Shown here: positions 1 to 12,047 of the stretch, piece after piece | Numbering within the stretch: the first letter of the stretch is position 1 | Layout: each line of letters opens with the position of its first letter | Assembly: GCA_030737835.1 (NCBI GenBank) | Contig: CM060855.1 | Coordinates: 19,800,162 to 19,864,161 of the forward strand | Direction of reading: 5' to 3' | DNA: 64,000 bases | Origin: Acorus gramineus | Taxonomy: Eukaryota; Streptophyta; Magnoliopsida; Acorales; Acoraceae | The notes under the pieces: model-generated | The model's database searches: none | Seen by the model: the letters and a program-made list of their open reading frames with translations, nothing else | What the model was told of the DNA's origin: nothing | Position numbers and translations under genes: made by a program

Positions 1-8
1 TAATGCAG

Positions 9-560
9 AGCCTCTACAACCTAGGCGCGCGAAAGTTCGTGCTATCCGGTGTTGGCTCGCTAGGCTGCATACCTAGCGTGCTCGCGCAGGTCCCAAACGG
101 GCGGTGCTCGGACGACGTGGACAAGCTCGTCGTCCCGTTCAACGACAACGTTCGATCGATGGTCAATAACCTCAACGGGAACCTCCCCGGCGCCAAGTTC
201 ATCCACATTGATATCTACCACATGTTCAAGGACATCCTCAATAACCCTAGACTATATGGTACTAATGTAATGCTTTGTTGATGCTCTATTGATCAATGTA
301 TGGGTCTCATTTGATTGTGTGTGTTGTATGTGACTGTAGGATTTAGTGTGGCTGATAGGGGCTGCTGTGGCATTGGCCGGAACCGCGGCCAGATAACGTG
401 TTTGCCGTTCCAGACGCCGTGTCCTAACCGTGACCAGTATGTATTTTGGGACGCCTTCCATCCGACTGCGAAGGTGAACATAATTATGGCGAGGCGGGCG
501 TTCGACGGCGACGCTTCCGTTGTGTATCCGATGAACATCAAACAACTGGCCAGTCTCTAA
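9..560 (+). CDS. GDSL esterase/lipase, C-terminal two exons (5' part outside window)
   Basis: Last two exons of a GDSL-type esterase/lipase (SGNH hydrolase), a family of usually secreted plant acyl hydrolases; the natural substrate cannot be told from sequence. Exons are 9-258 and 340-560, with a gt-ag intron at 259-339 (phase 1). The acceptor 'gcag' at 5-8 is placed by matching the neighbouring GDSL gene. The first exon carries the block-III-type stretch GVGSLGCIPS. The second has DRGCCGIGRN and the catalytic FWDAFHPT, with the Asp and His of the triad. The GDS nucleophile block lies upstream of the window. It ends NIKQLASL and faces the related gene at 1794-5070 tail to tail, with the last intron at the same place. 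No frameshift is seen. Confidence 0.9.
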
Positions 561-984
561 GGCTATATAGATATGAAGGCTACAGATATGTTAGAATTTG
601 CTTAACATGTGAGGTGTGTTTTTGTTTTTGTAGTTGAGTTTGTGAGTGCAACTGACATCGGATGCTAATAAGACTAATCGGGAGTTGTCTCCATATTGTT
701 GTGCTTTGTTTGCTTGAACTTCTATATTTGGAGATACAATGCTATATATATCTTATTTTCTTCGTTTTTTTTCCTTGGTAAAGAAGAGTATTGCAATTGC
801 TAACCAAATTGTACACAATTGTACAAGCAATATGGAACAAAATTAATAAAAGGAAGAGATAGAATGGGCTATAGGAAATTAAACTGGGGAAGCCCAGCCA
901 TATTACTTTCCAGATAATTAGCAGTAGGAAAGAAAGGTCATTGAAGCAGCATACTATGAAGTTCGAATTTGGATTTGGTCTTCT

Positions 985-1490
985 TTATCCTCTTGGAGGA
1001 TTTGCAGTGCCCATAAGAGATTGGTGCGCACCAAGATGATCAGCAAACTGATTTCCTTCTCTATAAACATGTGAAATCTTCCAATCTTCATGTAAGTTTA
1101 CCATGAGACTAAAAGATCTTAAAGGGCCGTTTGGGACTGCGGTGTAGAACATTGCGTTTGGAAACTGAACATCGCGGTTGAAATTTGGTGTTTTCAAGAG
1201 TTCATAAACGTGAAAAAAAAAAGCCGTGTACCGCCCTAAAAAAGCCCATGCTCAAATTTTATTTGGATCTGCGATGGTGGCGGTAGACCGTGTTTCCTGA
1301 GAATCCATTCCACTGTGGATCCAAACGGGACCTAAATCTCCGAGAGACCATGAGATTGTGCCTTCTACATTAACCCATGCTATAACTGTTGTAGAGTCAT
1401 TTTCGAGCCAAATTCAGGCTGTTAGTACTTTATAACAGTCCCCGTTGTGATCCCTAATGAGAGCTCCCAAAGCAAATTGATCTTCAGCCT
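985..1490 (-). mobile_element. Degenerate LINE fragment, RNase H-like domain
   Basis: Reading the minus strand from about 1490 gives GALIRDHNGD, then ENDSTTVIAWVN and ISWSL; after an interruption at 1123-1332 it continues as SHVYREGNQFADHLG. These are the pieces, in order, of the RNase H-like domain at the end of plant non-LTR retrotransposon ORF2. An internal stop and the inserted element show that it is dead. Domain assignment is by motif only. Confidence 0.6.
1123..1332. mobile_element. Short TIR element (MITE), PIF/Harbinger-like, nested in LINE fragment
   Basis: About 210 bp with imperfect terminal inverted repeats: GGGCCGTTTGGGAC at the left end and, read inverted, GGTCCCGTTTGGAT at the right end. 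It is flanked by TAA on both sides (1120-1122 and 1333-1335), which fits the 3-bp TWA target duplication of PIF/Harbinger elements. It splits the RNase H-like reading frame of the surrounding LINE piece. A similar left end (GGGCCATTTGGGACTACG) appears at 18580 without a recognisable partner. Confidence 0.55.
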
Positions 1491-1793
1491 TGGACCCCCC
1501 ATATATTCGAGTTTATTAATTATAATTTCAATGTCTATGTACCATCTTTTACTTGTTTATTCATATTCAACCCGAGTCCATCAATAGATCTGTTCATGAA
1601 TCACTACAGTTGGTCCTAACTATATTCTCTTTAGTGCAGCTATATATTTGAAGTTCTTCTAATAAATCTCCTTAAAAATATAATAAGTTTACATAAATCT
1701 CTTCATCACCATAACTACTCTTATTACACAACTTCAAAAAGGGAATGCAACACTAGAAAAACACTACAATCCAAATATGCAGCTATATACTAG

Positions 1794-4700
1794 CTAGACA
1801 CAACTAGCAAGCTGTTTGATGTTCATCGGGTACACTTCGGAGCGATCGGTAGATCCGTACGCCTTTCTCGCATAGATCACGTTCGCCGCCTCTGTTGGGT
1901 GGAAGGCATCCCAGAACAAGTACTTGCTCCGGTCCGGGCAAGGTTGCTGGAACGGAAGGCACGTTATCTGCCCGTTGTTCCTCCCCACACCGCAACACCC
2001 CTTGTCGAGCACCTCAAACCCTAAATTTTCAATAATTACAAGCATAATGTTATTAGTTCATTATTAACAAGTTCAAGAGTCTGATCCAGTCAAGTCTGAT
2101 ATTATTAGTATCAAATTGCACGTGTTGCTGATGGTAACCAGGCTTGACTGGATCTGGGCCCAACTTAAGAAAAATTTGAATGTTAAGCTCATTAGTAGTA
2201 CCATAAGAATTTGCATTGGCCGCTACATCTTTTGAGCTCTCGTAGGTGTTGACGTAAACGAAATTTGCGCCTGGGAGCTCCCCGTTGTTGAATCGATCGA
2301 TCATCTTAATTAATCCGTTGTTGTAGATGCTAATCGCCCTGTTGATCTCTTCGTTGCAACGACTTTTTCCGTTGCGGTTGTTCATTCGAGCTAGCTCATA
2401 AGGGATGCATCCGATCTGCCCGACACCGATAATGGCGAACTTTCGTGCTCCCAAATTGTATAAATTCTACATGAAGAGATGTCAAGTTGTTGGAGATCAA
2501 AAACAAAATGATCTTGATTAGCTAGCTCTTAATGATTTTATCGATCCGTTGGAAACCATTTATTGTAGAATTTTGACATTTTGGCTTTCATTTATATTAA
2601 GGGACTATCTGGAAACATGTTTTGGGTAATGTTGTTTTTTGAGGAATAAAAAAAAATCTTCAAATATGTTTCCAAATGCTCATGATAAACTGGAAAGCCA
2701 AGTTTTGCGTTTGAGTTATCAATATTATTTCAAAATTATTTTTCAAAAAGCACAAAAAGTACGCTTCTTAGAAAATCAGCTTTTTTCAAAGAAAAAAAAG
2801 GTACGATTCCTGAAAATCAACCATTATTTCCAAACACTAGCTAAGATTAAAAAAAAAAAAAAAACGCACTAACACAATTTTTCTTACAATCTCATTTGCA
2901 CCCCTTAGTTTTCATAACCTAATATATAGTAGTTTATTCCAATACCTAAGTTTTTATTTTTAATTTTTTACAAAAACATACTCATTCTCGATTCATTCAT
3001 GTTTATATTTTATTTGACAAATATAACATATATTAGAAAATGCAAATTGGACAGTAAATGGGGATTTTTCACATTTTTCATAAATAAAAAAAAAACAAAC
3101 TCTCTTGACATGATATTTTCAAATTATAAAAAAAAATTAACTTGTTTTCATCAAAAATTAATTGAAGTCAAAGAAGATTGTTTTATACCGATAATTGGCG
3201 AGAATAGTCTTGGAGGAGGAGAGTGGCATAAGTCTTTGGGCTGTATTGACTACTAGTAGAGTAATAGTAAGGCATGAAATAGTTATTCAGGTAGTCATTA
3301 CTCCCCATCCCAGAGAAGAAGATGCACTTGTTTAGGTATTCCAATGTCCGGCTGCTATTCCCTCGGAATAACCTTTGAATTCGTCGTGCCGTATAGCCGA
3401 AGTTCTCTATTTGTCTATTCATGGAATAGTGATCCCCCTAAACAACAATGAAAATGATATGCAAGTTATGCATTAGTTATGGTGAATATATATTTCTCAC
3501 TGAGGCCTTTATTTTCATAATATAAAGCTAACAAAGAATAGAATCATGCATGAAGATGAATTGCTCAGTCCATATTGGAGAAATTATAAAACTTGAACTA
3601 TTATTTTTGTCAAGTTATACATGAGAGTTTCATTGATCATTGATCTGTTTCTTAAGCTTGTACTGTTTTTTTTAGAATGTAATATTTGAAAAATATTGTA
3701 GTGATTTTAAAATATTACTTATGTTAATTTAATTTTCTTTTAAATATTGATAAAATTAATTTTATAAGTAAAAATCAATCTATTTAATCAAACATAAATC
3801 AATTTTTTACTTTTATAGTATAGGGGTATTTTTGACAATTGTACAGCAAAAAACTGTTTTACAATTTATTAAACAACCACTAACTGCTGTTTATTTACTG
3901 CTATTAAACAATTACAACAAGCATATCTACCACTTATCAGAAAAGTTATAATTTATAATCTATAAGTTATAATCTATAATCTACAAGTTTAAGCTGCAAC
4001 AAACATGGGGCCTGTGTATGGTACTTTTTCAAATATCTTAGCAATTGATTAAACAAATTCACTGAGTGTAACACTTTTAAAATGCGCACTCATCGCGCAT
4101 GTAAAAATTTGCAACTCTAAAAGTTACAAGCTAAGACAGTGTTTAATTACATACATGTTTGAAAAATAATTTTTTACATAAAAAAAAAGGTTTTTGAAAA
4201 TAACTTTTGAGTAATCATTTTTTAAAATTAAAATTGGTTTTCCGCTTTCTTCAAGAACTAGGAACACTTGAATATTTTGAAAATTGAGATTTGGTTATGG
4301 TTCGCGCAAAAATAAAATCTTCTTATTTTCAAACGTTGTCCAAGTTAGGATCCTTTTGGATATGAGTTTATGTAGATTCTGCATTTGAAAAGTTAAAAAT
4401 TTTAAAACTCAGATCCAAACACATTTTCAGCGTTTAGCTTTTTAAACCACAATATTCTTTTTTAGACCAAAAAATCTTGCGGTTGAAAATCTAATAAAAC
4501 ATAATTTTTCAAAAGCTGAGTTTGAAATATAAGATTTTAAGAATCATAGAGTTTCAACCTCACATCCAAACGCACCCTTACAAAGACTCACCAGATTATT
4601 TCCAGTCTCATCTCGGATACCAGAGGCTCCCGACGCGTAATTCAACCCCCTCAATATGGACGAGCTCTGGGCCAACGCATACGATGGAATGAAGTTCCGG

Positions 4701-5070
4701 AAACCAAGTAGTTGAGCTACAAAATAATCACAAACAACATTAATTAATCAATTAATCATACATTCATTAATTAATCAAACATACATAGATTTATAACACA
4801 CTCACCCAACACATCAGCCAGAGTTCGGCCATTGCTAAACCTCCCTGACGAACCCTGGGCGAAGTCGATGCCATAAGGCGGGTAGTTCGCCCTAGATATC
4901 GTAAGTAACTGGTCGTTGTTCCCGTTGTCGACGAGGGAATCGCCGAAGATGAACATGCACGGGACTTGAGGGCTCCTCGTCATCGTTGTTGTCGTCGACC
5001 ACGCCATGGTTGGCCTAGCTAGCCATGCCAACCCTAGCAAGATCAACCCACCAAGACCAAAGGCACCCAT
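1794..5070 (-). CDS. GDSL esterase/lipase, complete, five exons
   Basis: Predicted secreted SGNH-hydrolase of 376 aa, a normal family length. Exons (minus): 5070-4806, 4716-4592, 3437-3189, 2466-2202, 2020-1794; all introns are gt-ag. Residues 1-23 form a hydrophobic signal peptide (GLGGLILLGLAWLA). Block I is FIFGDSLVDNG with nucleophile Ser45; block II has LNYASGASG (Gly118); block III has GMGSNDY (Asn177); block V is FWDAFHP with Asp339 and His342. The full catalytic set is therefore present. The start is the first ATG before the signal peptide, about 40 bp downstream of a TATA box. The product probably acts on acyl esters in the wall or apoplast, which is a family-level inference. It is the tail-to-tail relative of the gene ending at 560; the pair probably arose by inverted duplication. 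Confidence 0.93.
4348..4577. mobile_element. MITE in GDSL intron 2, PIF/Harbinger-like
   Basis: A 230-bp element with ends GGATCCTTTTGGATATGAG and, inverted, GGGTGCGTTTGGATGTGAG. It is flanked by TTA on both sides (4345-4347, 4578-4580), a 3-bp target duplication as in PIF/Harbinger MITEs. It lies inside the second intron of the minus-strand GDSL gene, with its edge 14 bp from the splice donor at 4591. Confidence 0.65.
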
Positions 5071-5105
5071 ATTTTTTTACTTTTTTCCAGCTATGTGTGG
5101 CTTGC

Positions 5106-5118
5106 ACTTATATATAGA
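5106..5118 (-). promoter_or_regulatory. TATA box of the GDSL gene
   Basis: The minus strand reads CTATATATAAG, about 40 bp before the ATG at 5070. This implies a very short 5' leader, or a start site inside that gap. Confidence 0.5.
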
Positions 5119-6941
5119 TTAGATTGGGAGAGAAGGAGAGGTGGGTTTTGATTGAGGACGGTTTGCACTTGAATGTATTAAATACATTCAAGTTGAAGTT
5201 TGGGTCGGTTTGTTTTGCTTGTGATATGTATCAAATACTGTTGTGGTTCTTTGAGGTCTTGCATTTATTTTGATCACACATTGTTTGTGTGTGAATGGAT
5301 AAATATTTACTAGAGGGTGTCCCATGCAATGCTTGATGGTTTATTTTCAAAACTATAAACATCATTAGAAGAAGCTCTGGGATGATAAAATGACATGATT
5401 TACATGAAGATAAAGTTTGGGTTACAATAGTAGAGATGATATAGGTGGACACCATGACCTTTCTTTGGAAAATCTGTCAAGAGTGAGTGCATATATATAT
5501 ATATATATATGTTCACGACCTTGGCCTACTCATTTTATAATACAAGGCTTAATAATTTTTAGTGATGCTACTTCACAAGAAAACTGTGGCACCATTTTGT
5601 AGTTTCTTAAACTTGAATGATTTAAATTTTTATTTTTACATTTTAAAATAAAAAATCAACAAAACACCGAAAAAGTATTTAGAGTAGTTTCTTCTCAAAT
5701 TCGACCTTTGCTTGCATTGGGCATCGACAAAATAAGACCCAAGCCTAAATGGGCCTTTTCAGCCAATGTGTCTCTGTTCGAGGCTTAAACTTCAGTCCTG
5801 GGCCCTACTCAAAAGCTCGAGCCTAAATGGGCCCTCTGGGTTGGACATGAGATTCAAACTTACAAGCCTGCGGACCTAAGGGTATATATACTTTTTGACC
5901 TAAGTCCTATATAACTCGTTAGAAATCCAGTGAAGCATATAACTATTAAACAATATATATATCTCATTAAATATATTTTTACACTTATTAAAAATGTGTT
6001 CATTCAACTCGAAATAAAACAATATATATTTTTTTATCAAAGCATATACCTCTACTATTTTTTAAAAAAAAAATGAAAACACGTATGGTCTGAGTTTCGG
6101 TTGGTAAAAGTGATTGAGTTTAACATTTTCCATATACATTTATAATAGAAGTCCTTTCATTAGTGTATACATTTCAAATGAATAAATATACTCTACATTT
6201 CAAATGAATAAATATGCTCTGAAGAATAAAAATTAGACAAAAATGAGATTAGATGTATCTTCATTTATACTAAAATGTTGATGGAGCAGTAAAATGTAAT
6301 TTTCCCTTGTGTCCCTCTGAGACCTATTAAATACATGTGAAAAATGTTCAAAACCTTGTGGGCTAGATCTAATGGATTTTGGCCATTCCTATCTCCAGAT
6401 TCATGCTTTTCTGTAGTACTAATAGTGGGTTTATTTTGCATGTTTGCATCCTGAATTCACCAGCTAGGCATATATTGAAGGGAATAAATAAAATTCATTT
6501 TTAAGTATTGTTGCACAGTCATTTTTCAGGTACAATAATTTCAGTCACATATACTTTGTTAGTGTCATACACACATAACAAAATATATAGCTCTCGTTAA
6601 AAAATTTCGCGTCTACTATAATATAAATTTGTTTTATATATATATTAGGTATACTGCTTTTTAAAAAATCAAAAAACATAGACTAAAATTGAGACTGAAA
6701 AATATACTGTAAGTAACATTTGTCTTCATTTTTCCATAGTGCTTCACCGAAATAGTTCTTAGCAGCAACTGAATATATAGAACCACTCATAAGACCATGA
6801 GCACTAACACCAGTAGAGGCTTGAAGAAGCAGCTCGAGGTTTCATTCCATAATGTTAAAGACTGTTTACAACATTAGAACATAACACCCAATTCATTCAG
6901 GCAAACCAATTCCTAGACTAAAATCAAAGGATAAAATATCC
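5119..6941. other. Intergenic, no gene seen
   Basis: AT-rich DNA without a supported reading frame. It holds an (AT)n microsatellite at 5490-5510. A repeat-like stretch at 5700-5880 contains CCTAAATGGGCC twice and looks like an old transposon remnant. Confidence 0.5.
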
Positions 6942-7246
6942 TTAGAGATAAGTTTGACAATAGGTTAAGATTTTAAAGATAAATTGTCCTAATTTTAAAA
7001 GATAAAAAATCCATTAAATTTGTTCATATTTACATTTGTCAAAACTGAGATAAAAATTTGTGATAAATTTTATCCCAACCTTTAGGTGGAACAAAATAAC
7101 CCCATTTTCATTTCAAAATTGGGATAACTGTCCACAGTTTATCCCGATTATTTTTTATACCATATAGAGATAAGCTGTCCACCCACTTACTTATCTTTAT
7201 AATTACTCATTATCCTACTACTTATCCCCTTGTCAAACTAACCCTA
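6942..7246. mobile_element. Short TIR element (MITE)
   Basis: The left end TTAGAGATAAGTTTGACAA pairs with the inverted right end TTAGGGTTAGTTTGACAA over about 300 bp of AT-rich, non-coding sequence rich in 'gggataa/ttatccc' motifs. No target duplication can be fixed, so the superfamily is open. Confidence 0.5.
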
Positions 7247-7704
7247 AAAGCATACAATGTGAAGTGACCGCAATTAAAGTAAAAGGAGCTAACAAAAGCT
7301 TTTTTTGGGAGACCAAAAAACAACAAAAAAATAAACGCTGTACATTAGTATTGTCAATTGCTAAAACCAAACAGATTAATATCAAACATGAACATCCTAA
7401 ATTTTGGACCACAAAAGTTGTTGAGGGTGTGCTTGTGCAAGCAAAAAAAATGTCCTCATCAACTAGGCTACAACACCTTGTACACAGAGCTTATCAAAGA
7501 AAAGCTAATTCAAATATTTGCTTTTCAAATGCTGAAGTTGTTATGGTGGTACCTTGGTACCACCATAACAAAGAAGCCAAAGTTACAATTGGTCCGAAAT
7601 GAGGGGGAGAAAGAGAAGAACACAAGCAAGCATATCTAACAAGAGTTGCACAATCTTGTGAGGTTTTAGTATGGACATAGTAGAAAAGAGAGGGAAAGAC
7701 TCAA

Positions 7705-10159
7705 AACATTCATGTTTGTGACAATGAAGAGACAAAAAATTCTTCATTTTGCTTTATCCTTTTTTGTCTAATTAGAAAAGAAAGTAATTTTCCCCTTCCT
7801 CGTAAGAATGAATGTGAGAGAAAATGATGTAAAATGATTCCATCACTTTCCTTTGGACCTAGATTCATTTATTCATTTTCTATCCAGAATTGTGCACAAA
7901 GAAAGTATCCAGAATTCATTATAAGTTATAAATTAAAATTTACATGGACAAATACAACCCCTGGCATTTTCAAGCAAAAGATGGTTTTGATACCAATATA
8001 ACCATTTCCAAGAGTTTCCAAACATATCCCCAGGATCTTGAAAACCATTAACCTGATATGTGATACAAGGGATGATCTGAAAGTCCCTCGGTGGTTACAC
8101 CGGAACCCCGAATCAAGAAAAACATTCCACAAATCTCAAATCGTTAGGGTCGTATAAAATTAAAATTGAATAATAAAATTTTATTAACATCTTCATTAAT
8201 ACTCTCTTTCATTTACGCATTAGAGTGTTTTTTGGAGATCCCTCCTAGTTCTACTAAAAATGACCACCCTGTTTGGGTAGGGAAACTGGGAGGGTTGCAG
8301 ATGAGTTTTGTAAAATTCAATGATATGTGAATTTTTAGATTTTGGATAGAAGAATTGCTTTTATCAGTGACTTTAACAAGAACTTGAAACCTGACTAACT
8401 AAATTTGGGGACGCTGTTACACCCAGATCTGTTTCCAACCTCAATTCTAACCTTATATGCATCGATAAAAAATTAACGACACATATATTTCAAAAGAAAA
8501 TTCAAAGCACATGTAAATAGAAATTGAGGTAGGAAATGGTCCCTTTCAACCAATGTTTTAAAATGCGCCTCATGCGGCCACATACGGACAGAGCCCGCAT
8601 AAGCGGGTCGCACAGAAATATGCGCCCGCTTAAGCGGACTTTTGGTTTTGTTTTTAAAGAAAAATAGACAAAGATGGCTTCTTTTGTCCTTCTTCCCCCA
8701 ACTTCGTGAATGGCTGTGCTTCATCTTACTCAACTGATAAGGTTTTCTCCTTCTTCTTCTTCTTCTTCCATCAATGGCTGCTTCTTTCTTCCTCATATCT
8801 TCTTCGACTGAAGTGATCGATGATCTCTCTATGCATCGACAATCACTCTCTTTCCCTTTCTCACGACATCACCTCTTTGTTGCTCTCGTCTTTGCTTTCT
8901 TTCTTATTTTTATTAACATTCATGTTTGTGACAATGAAGAGACAAAAAATTCTTCATTTTGCTTTATCCTTTTTTGTCTAATTAGAAAAGAAAGTAATTT
9001 TCCCCTTCCTCGTAAGAATGAATGTGAGAGAAAATGATGTAAAATGATTCCATCACTTTCCTTTGGACCTAGATTCATTTATTCATTTTCTATCCAGAAT
9101 TGTGCACAAAGAAAGTATCCAGAATTCATTATAAGTTATAAATTAAAATTTACATGGACAAATACAACCCCTGGCATTTTCAAGCAAAAGATGGTTTTGA
9201 TACCAATATAACCATTTCCAAGAGTTTCCAAACATATCCCCAGGATCTTGAAAACCATTAACCTGATATGTGATACAAGGGATGATCTGAAAGTCCCTCG
9301 GCGGTTACACTGGAACCCCGAATCAAGAAAAACATTCCACAAATCTCAAATCGTTAGGGTCGTATAAAATTAAAATTGAATAATAAAATTTTATTAGCAT
9401 CTTCATTAATACTCTCTTTCATTTACGCATTAGAGTGTTTTTTGGAGATCCCTCCTAGTTTTGTAAAATTCAATGATATGTGAATTTTTAGATTTTGGAT
9501 AGAAGAATTGCTTTTATCAGTGACTTTAACAAGAACTTGAAACCTGACTAACTAAATTTGGGGACGCTGTTACACCCAGATCTGTTTCCAACCTCAATTC
9601 TAACCTTATATGCATCGATAAAAAATTAACGACACATATATTTCAAAAGAAAATTCAAAGCACATGTAAATAGAAATTGAAGTAGGAAATGGTCCCTTTC
9701 AACCAATGTTTTAAAATGCGCCTCATGCGGCCACATATGGTCAGTAGGCATCAGACAAATAGACGCCATATACGGACAGAGCCCGCATAAGCGGGTCGCA
9801 CAGAAATATGCGCCCGCTTAAGCGGACTTTTGGTTTTGTTTTTAAAGAAAAATAGACAAAGATGGCTTCTTTTGTCCTTCTTCCCCCAACTTCGTGAATG
9901 GCTGTGCTTCATCTTACTCAACTGATAAGGTTTTCTCCTTCTTCTTCTTCTTCTTCCATCAATGGCTGCTTCTTTCTTCCTCATATCTTCTTCAACTGAT
10001 CAATTCTTCTTCATATTATCTTTGTGAACGGCTGCTTCTTCGTCTTCATCGACTGAAGTGATCGATGATCTCTCTATGCATCGACAATCACTCTCTTTCC
10101 CTTTCTCACGACATCACCTCTTTGTTGCTCTCGTCTTTGCTTTCTTTCTTATTTTTATT
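7705..10159. repeat. Recent 1.2-kb tandem duplication, two copies
   Basis: Copy 1 is 7705-8914 (1210 bp) and copy 2 is 8915-10159 (1245 bp), directly abutting. They match almost base for base; only a handful of substitutions were noticed. They differ by three length changes: 57 bp present only in copy 1 (8251-8307), and 35 bp (9738-9772) and 57 bp (9993-10049) present only in copy 2. These sum exactly to the 35-bp length difference. Each copy holds the same 68-codon open frame on the minus strand, a GC-rich 'cgcccgcttaagcgg' stretch and a (CTT)n tract. No known protein domain is seen, so this is probably duplicated transposon-derived DNA. Confidence 0.85.
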
Positions 10160-10363
10160 CACTGGTTTTGTTCAGTTTTTTATTTTTATTCATTGGTTTT
10201 GTTTACTCTCCCAGCTGCTGGGTTTTATTTTTATTTTATTACATGTGGTTTTTGTGTTGAGGGAGATACACGGGTGAAGTTGACATTGACACAATGACAG
10301 GCACTTGAGAGAGTGATTTTTTAAAATATTTTTATGTGTTTCATTTATTTGGGGGTACTGGTA

Positions 10364-10872
10364 GGTCTAGTTTGATATTAAAATAAAAAATTAGGATAAA
10401 AAAATAATTAAATCAAATCAAATCAAATGTTATTTCATATGACATTAGAAAGAAAGAAATAAAACATGGATAATTGTTCGTATTTTGAGATAAAAAAATG
10501 GAGATAGTTTATTGTAGATAAAAGTTAGAATAGACTTTATCCTCATCTATTAATCTCATTTTATAAAAATGGACAGCATTTATGACTTTCCTTCTCCCAA
10601 AAAACAAAAATTAAAAACTTCATAGAATCAAAACCAACAATATAAATGCTCATTTAATAGAAAAGATAGACTTGATATTTAAAAAAAAAAATTGAAGTTA
10701 TTCCATATTTTACATCATGTGATCTAAATGCAAAGTTAATGATAAAAACACAAAAAAATGAAGATAACAAAATACATTACTAAATGTAAATATAGATAAA
10801 AATAATGATCTTTTTATCCTCATAAATTAAGCTAACTTATTCAAAATATTTATTTATTTATCAAACTAGACC
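10364..10872. mobile_element. Short TIR element with perfect 14-bp ends
   Basis: The left end GGTCTAGTTTGATA is the exact inverse complement of the right end TATCAAACTAGACC. GTA flanks both sides (10361-10363, 10873-10875), a 3-bp target duplication. The interior, about 500 bp, is AT-rich and non-coding. This is a non-autonomous DNA transposon, probably PIF/Harbinger-like from the 3-bp duplication, although GTA is not the usual TWA. Confidence 0.65.
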
Positions 10873-11124
10873 GTAGAGTCATGTATATTGACCAGTACAA
10901 GCAAACAAAAAGAAAGAGTTTATCTTTAAATTTTCCAAGACACTTATGGACTCATATGTACCTAATTATATTGCATTTAATGTGAAAATCCAGCACATGG
11001 ATTTATATATAATTAAATCACATAGGAGTTTAATTGCAATAGGCTTATAATAGTGTGTGAGCGTATTATCTCATGTTTAAAAATCATTACCGTAAAATAA
11101 AATTTTATTAATAAAAAATTACAT

Positions 11125-11205
11125 AACCGTACTGCATATACTCCCGCATACCGCATATACTCTGTGCGGTACCTCAACCGCACGCAAATCGTATCCTGCC
11201 TTCCC
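11125..11205. repeat. Dispersed 'CCGCATA' repeat, copy 1
   Basis: The stretch ACTGCATATACTCCCGCAT followed by TGCGGTACCTCAACCGCACG has an inverted, diverged counterpart at 26930-26995. Related 'cgcatatgcggccgca' sequence occurs at 27405-27440, and GC-rich stretches in the 7705-10159 duplication look similar. It is probably a terminal piece of a DNA transposon family; the boundaries are unknown. Confidence 0.4.
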
Positions 11206-12047
11206 TTTCAACTAGAATGTTTTGAACACATTTTCTTTCTTTAGTGTTTGCATATACAAATCTTTAATTTTAATGAACTTCAGTAGTTGCTCTTGCCCTC
11301 CTAATCTAGGTTATGCATCTGCAGTAGTAGTTCATTCTTCATAAACCATTTAAATTGCCAATGTCATTGCCAACAAAATATCATAAATAAATATTGCCCA
11401 CCAAATCAGAGGTAATAAATGAGATTTAAATCTAGGTTTCATGCATAATGTAACCAGCTTTTACTCATTACGTGCCAACATTTTGTCACCCGAAGTACAT
11501 GTAATAATTTTGATCAGCTACTTTGATGAAGATTTGAATGATTTTGGTATCGGAGAAAATAATAGGACAGAGGAATAAGGGATGAAAGAATAACTTATCT
11601 TATTTGTTATACTGTATAATCGGTATAAATTGCAGACAATTTTTCAAATATTAAATTGGAGTAAGAGACTTTATCTTCTCTGTAAAGGACAGAAAAATAA
11701 CATTAATCCCCCTTTTTTATATTGAATGTAAATAAGAACAATTAGAAGGCATAGTCAAAATTACCATAGTCAAATTAGAAGGCACGCATGAGATGACAAA
11801 GTTACAGATACTACCAGAGACCATTTATAGGCTATTCTACAGATCCATTCTTTTCATCAACTCACTATGAACTTGAGTCCCCAATTGAATGATTCTATAA
11901 AGTACAACACCCCTCAATAATAATAAAAAAAAAAGAAACATCAAAAATAAAATTCATAAAACAAAAAGAAGTAACCTCACTGTGGCATCACTTGTTCAAT
12001 AGAGAATTTATAACCCAATCTTCATAAACAAATAAAAAGAATGTAAA
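11206..12047. other. Intergenic and 3' flank of the IRX15-like gene
   Basis: AT-rich, with no supported gene or clear repeat. The part nearest 12048 should hold the 3' untranslated region of the minus-strand IRX15-like gene. Confidence 0.4.

Noticed and set aside
7926-8132. 68-codon minus-strand frame, repeated at 9136-9342
   Set aside because: It is conserved only because the whole block was recently duplicated; no recognisable domain or codon bias. 'ggtatcaaaacc' nearby resembles a primer-binding site but no LTR adjoins it.
7705-10159. The two 1.2-kb direct repeats as LTRs of a retrotransposon
   Set aside because: They abut with no internal region and do not begin TG or end CA; a plain tandem duplication explains them.
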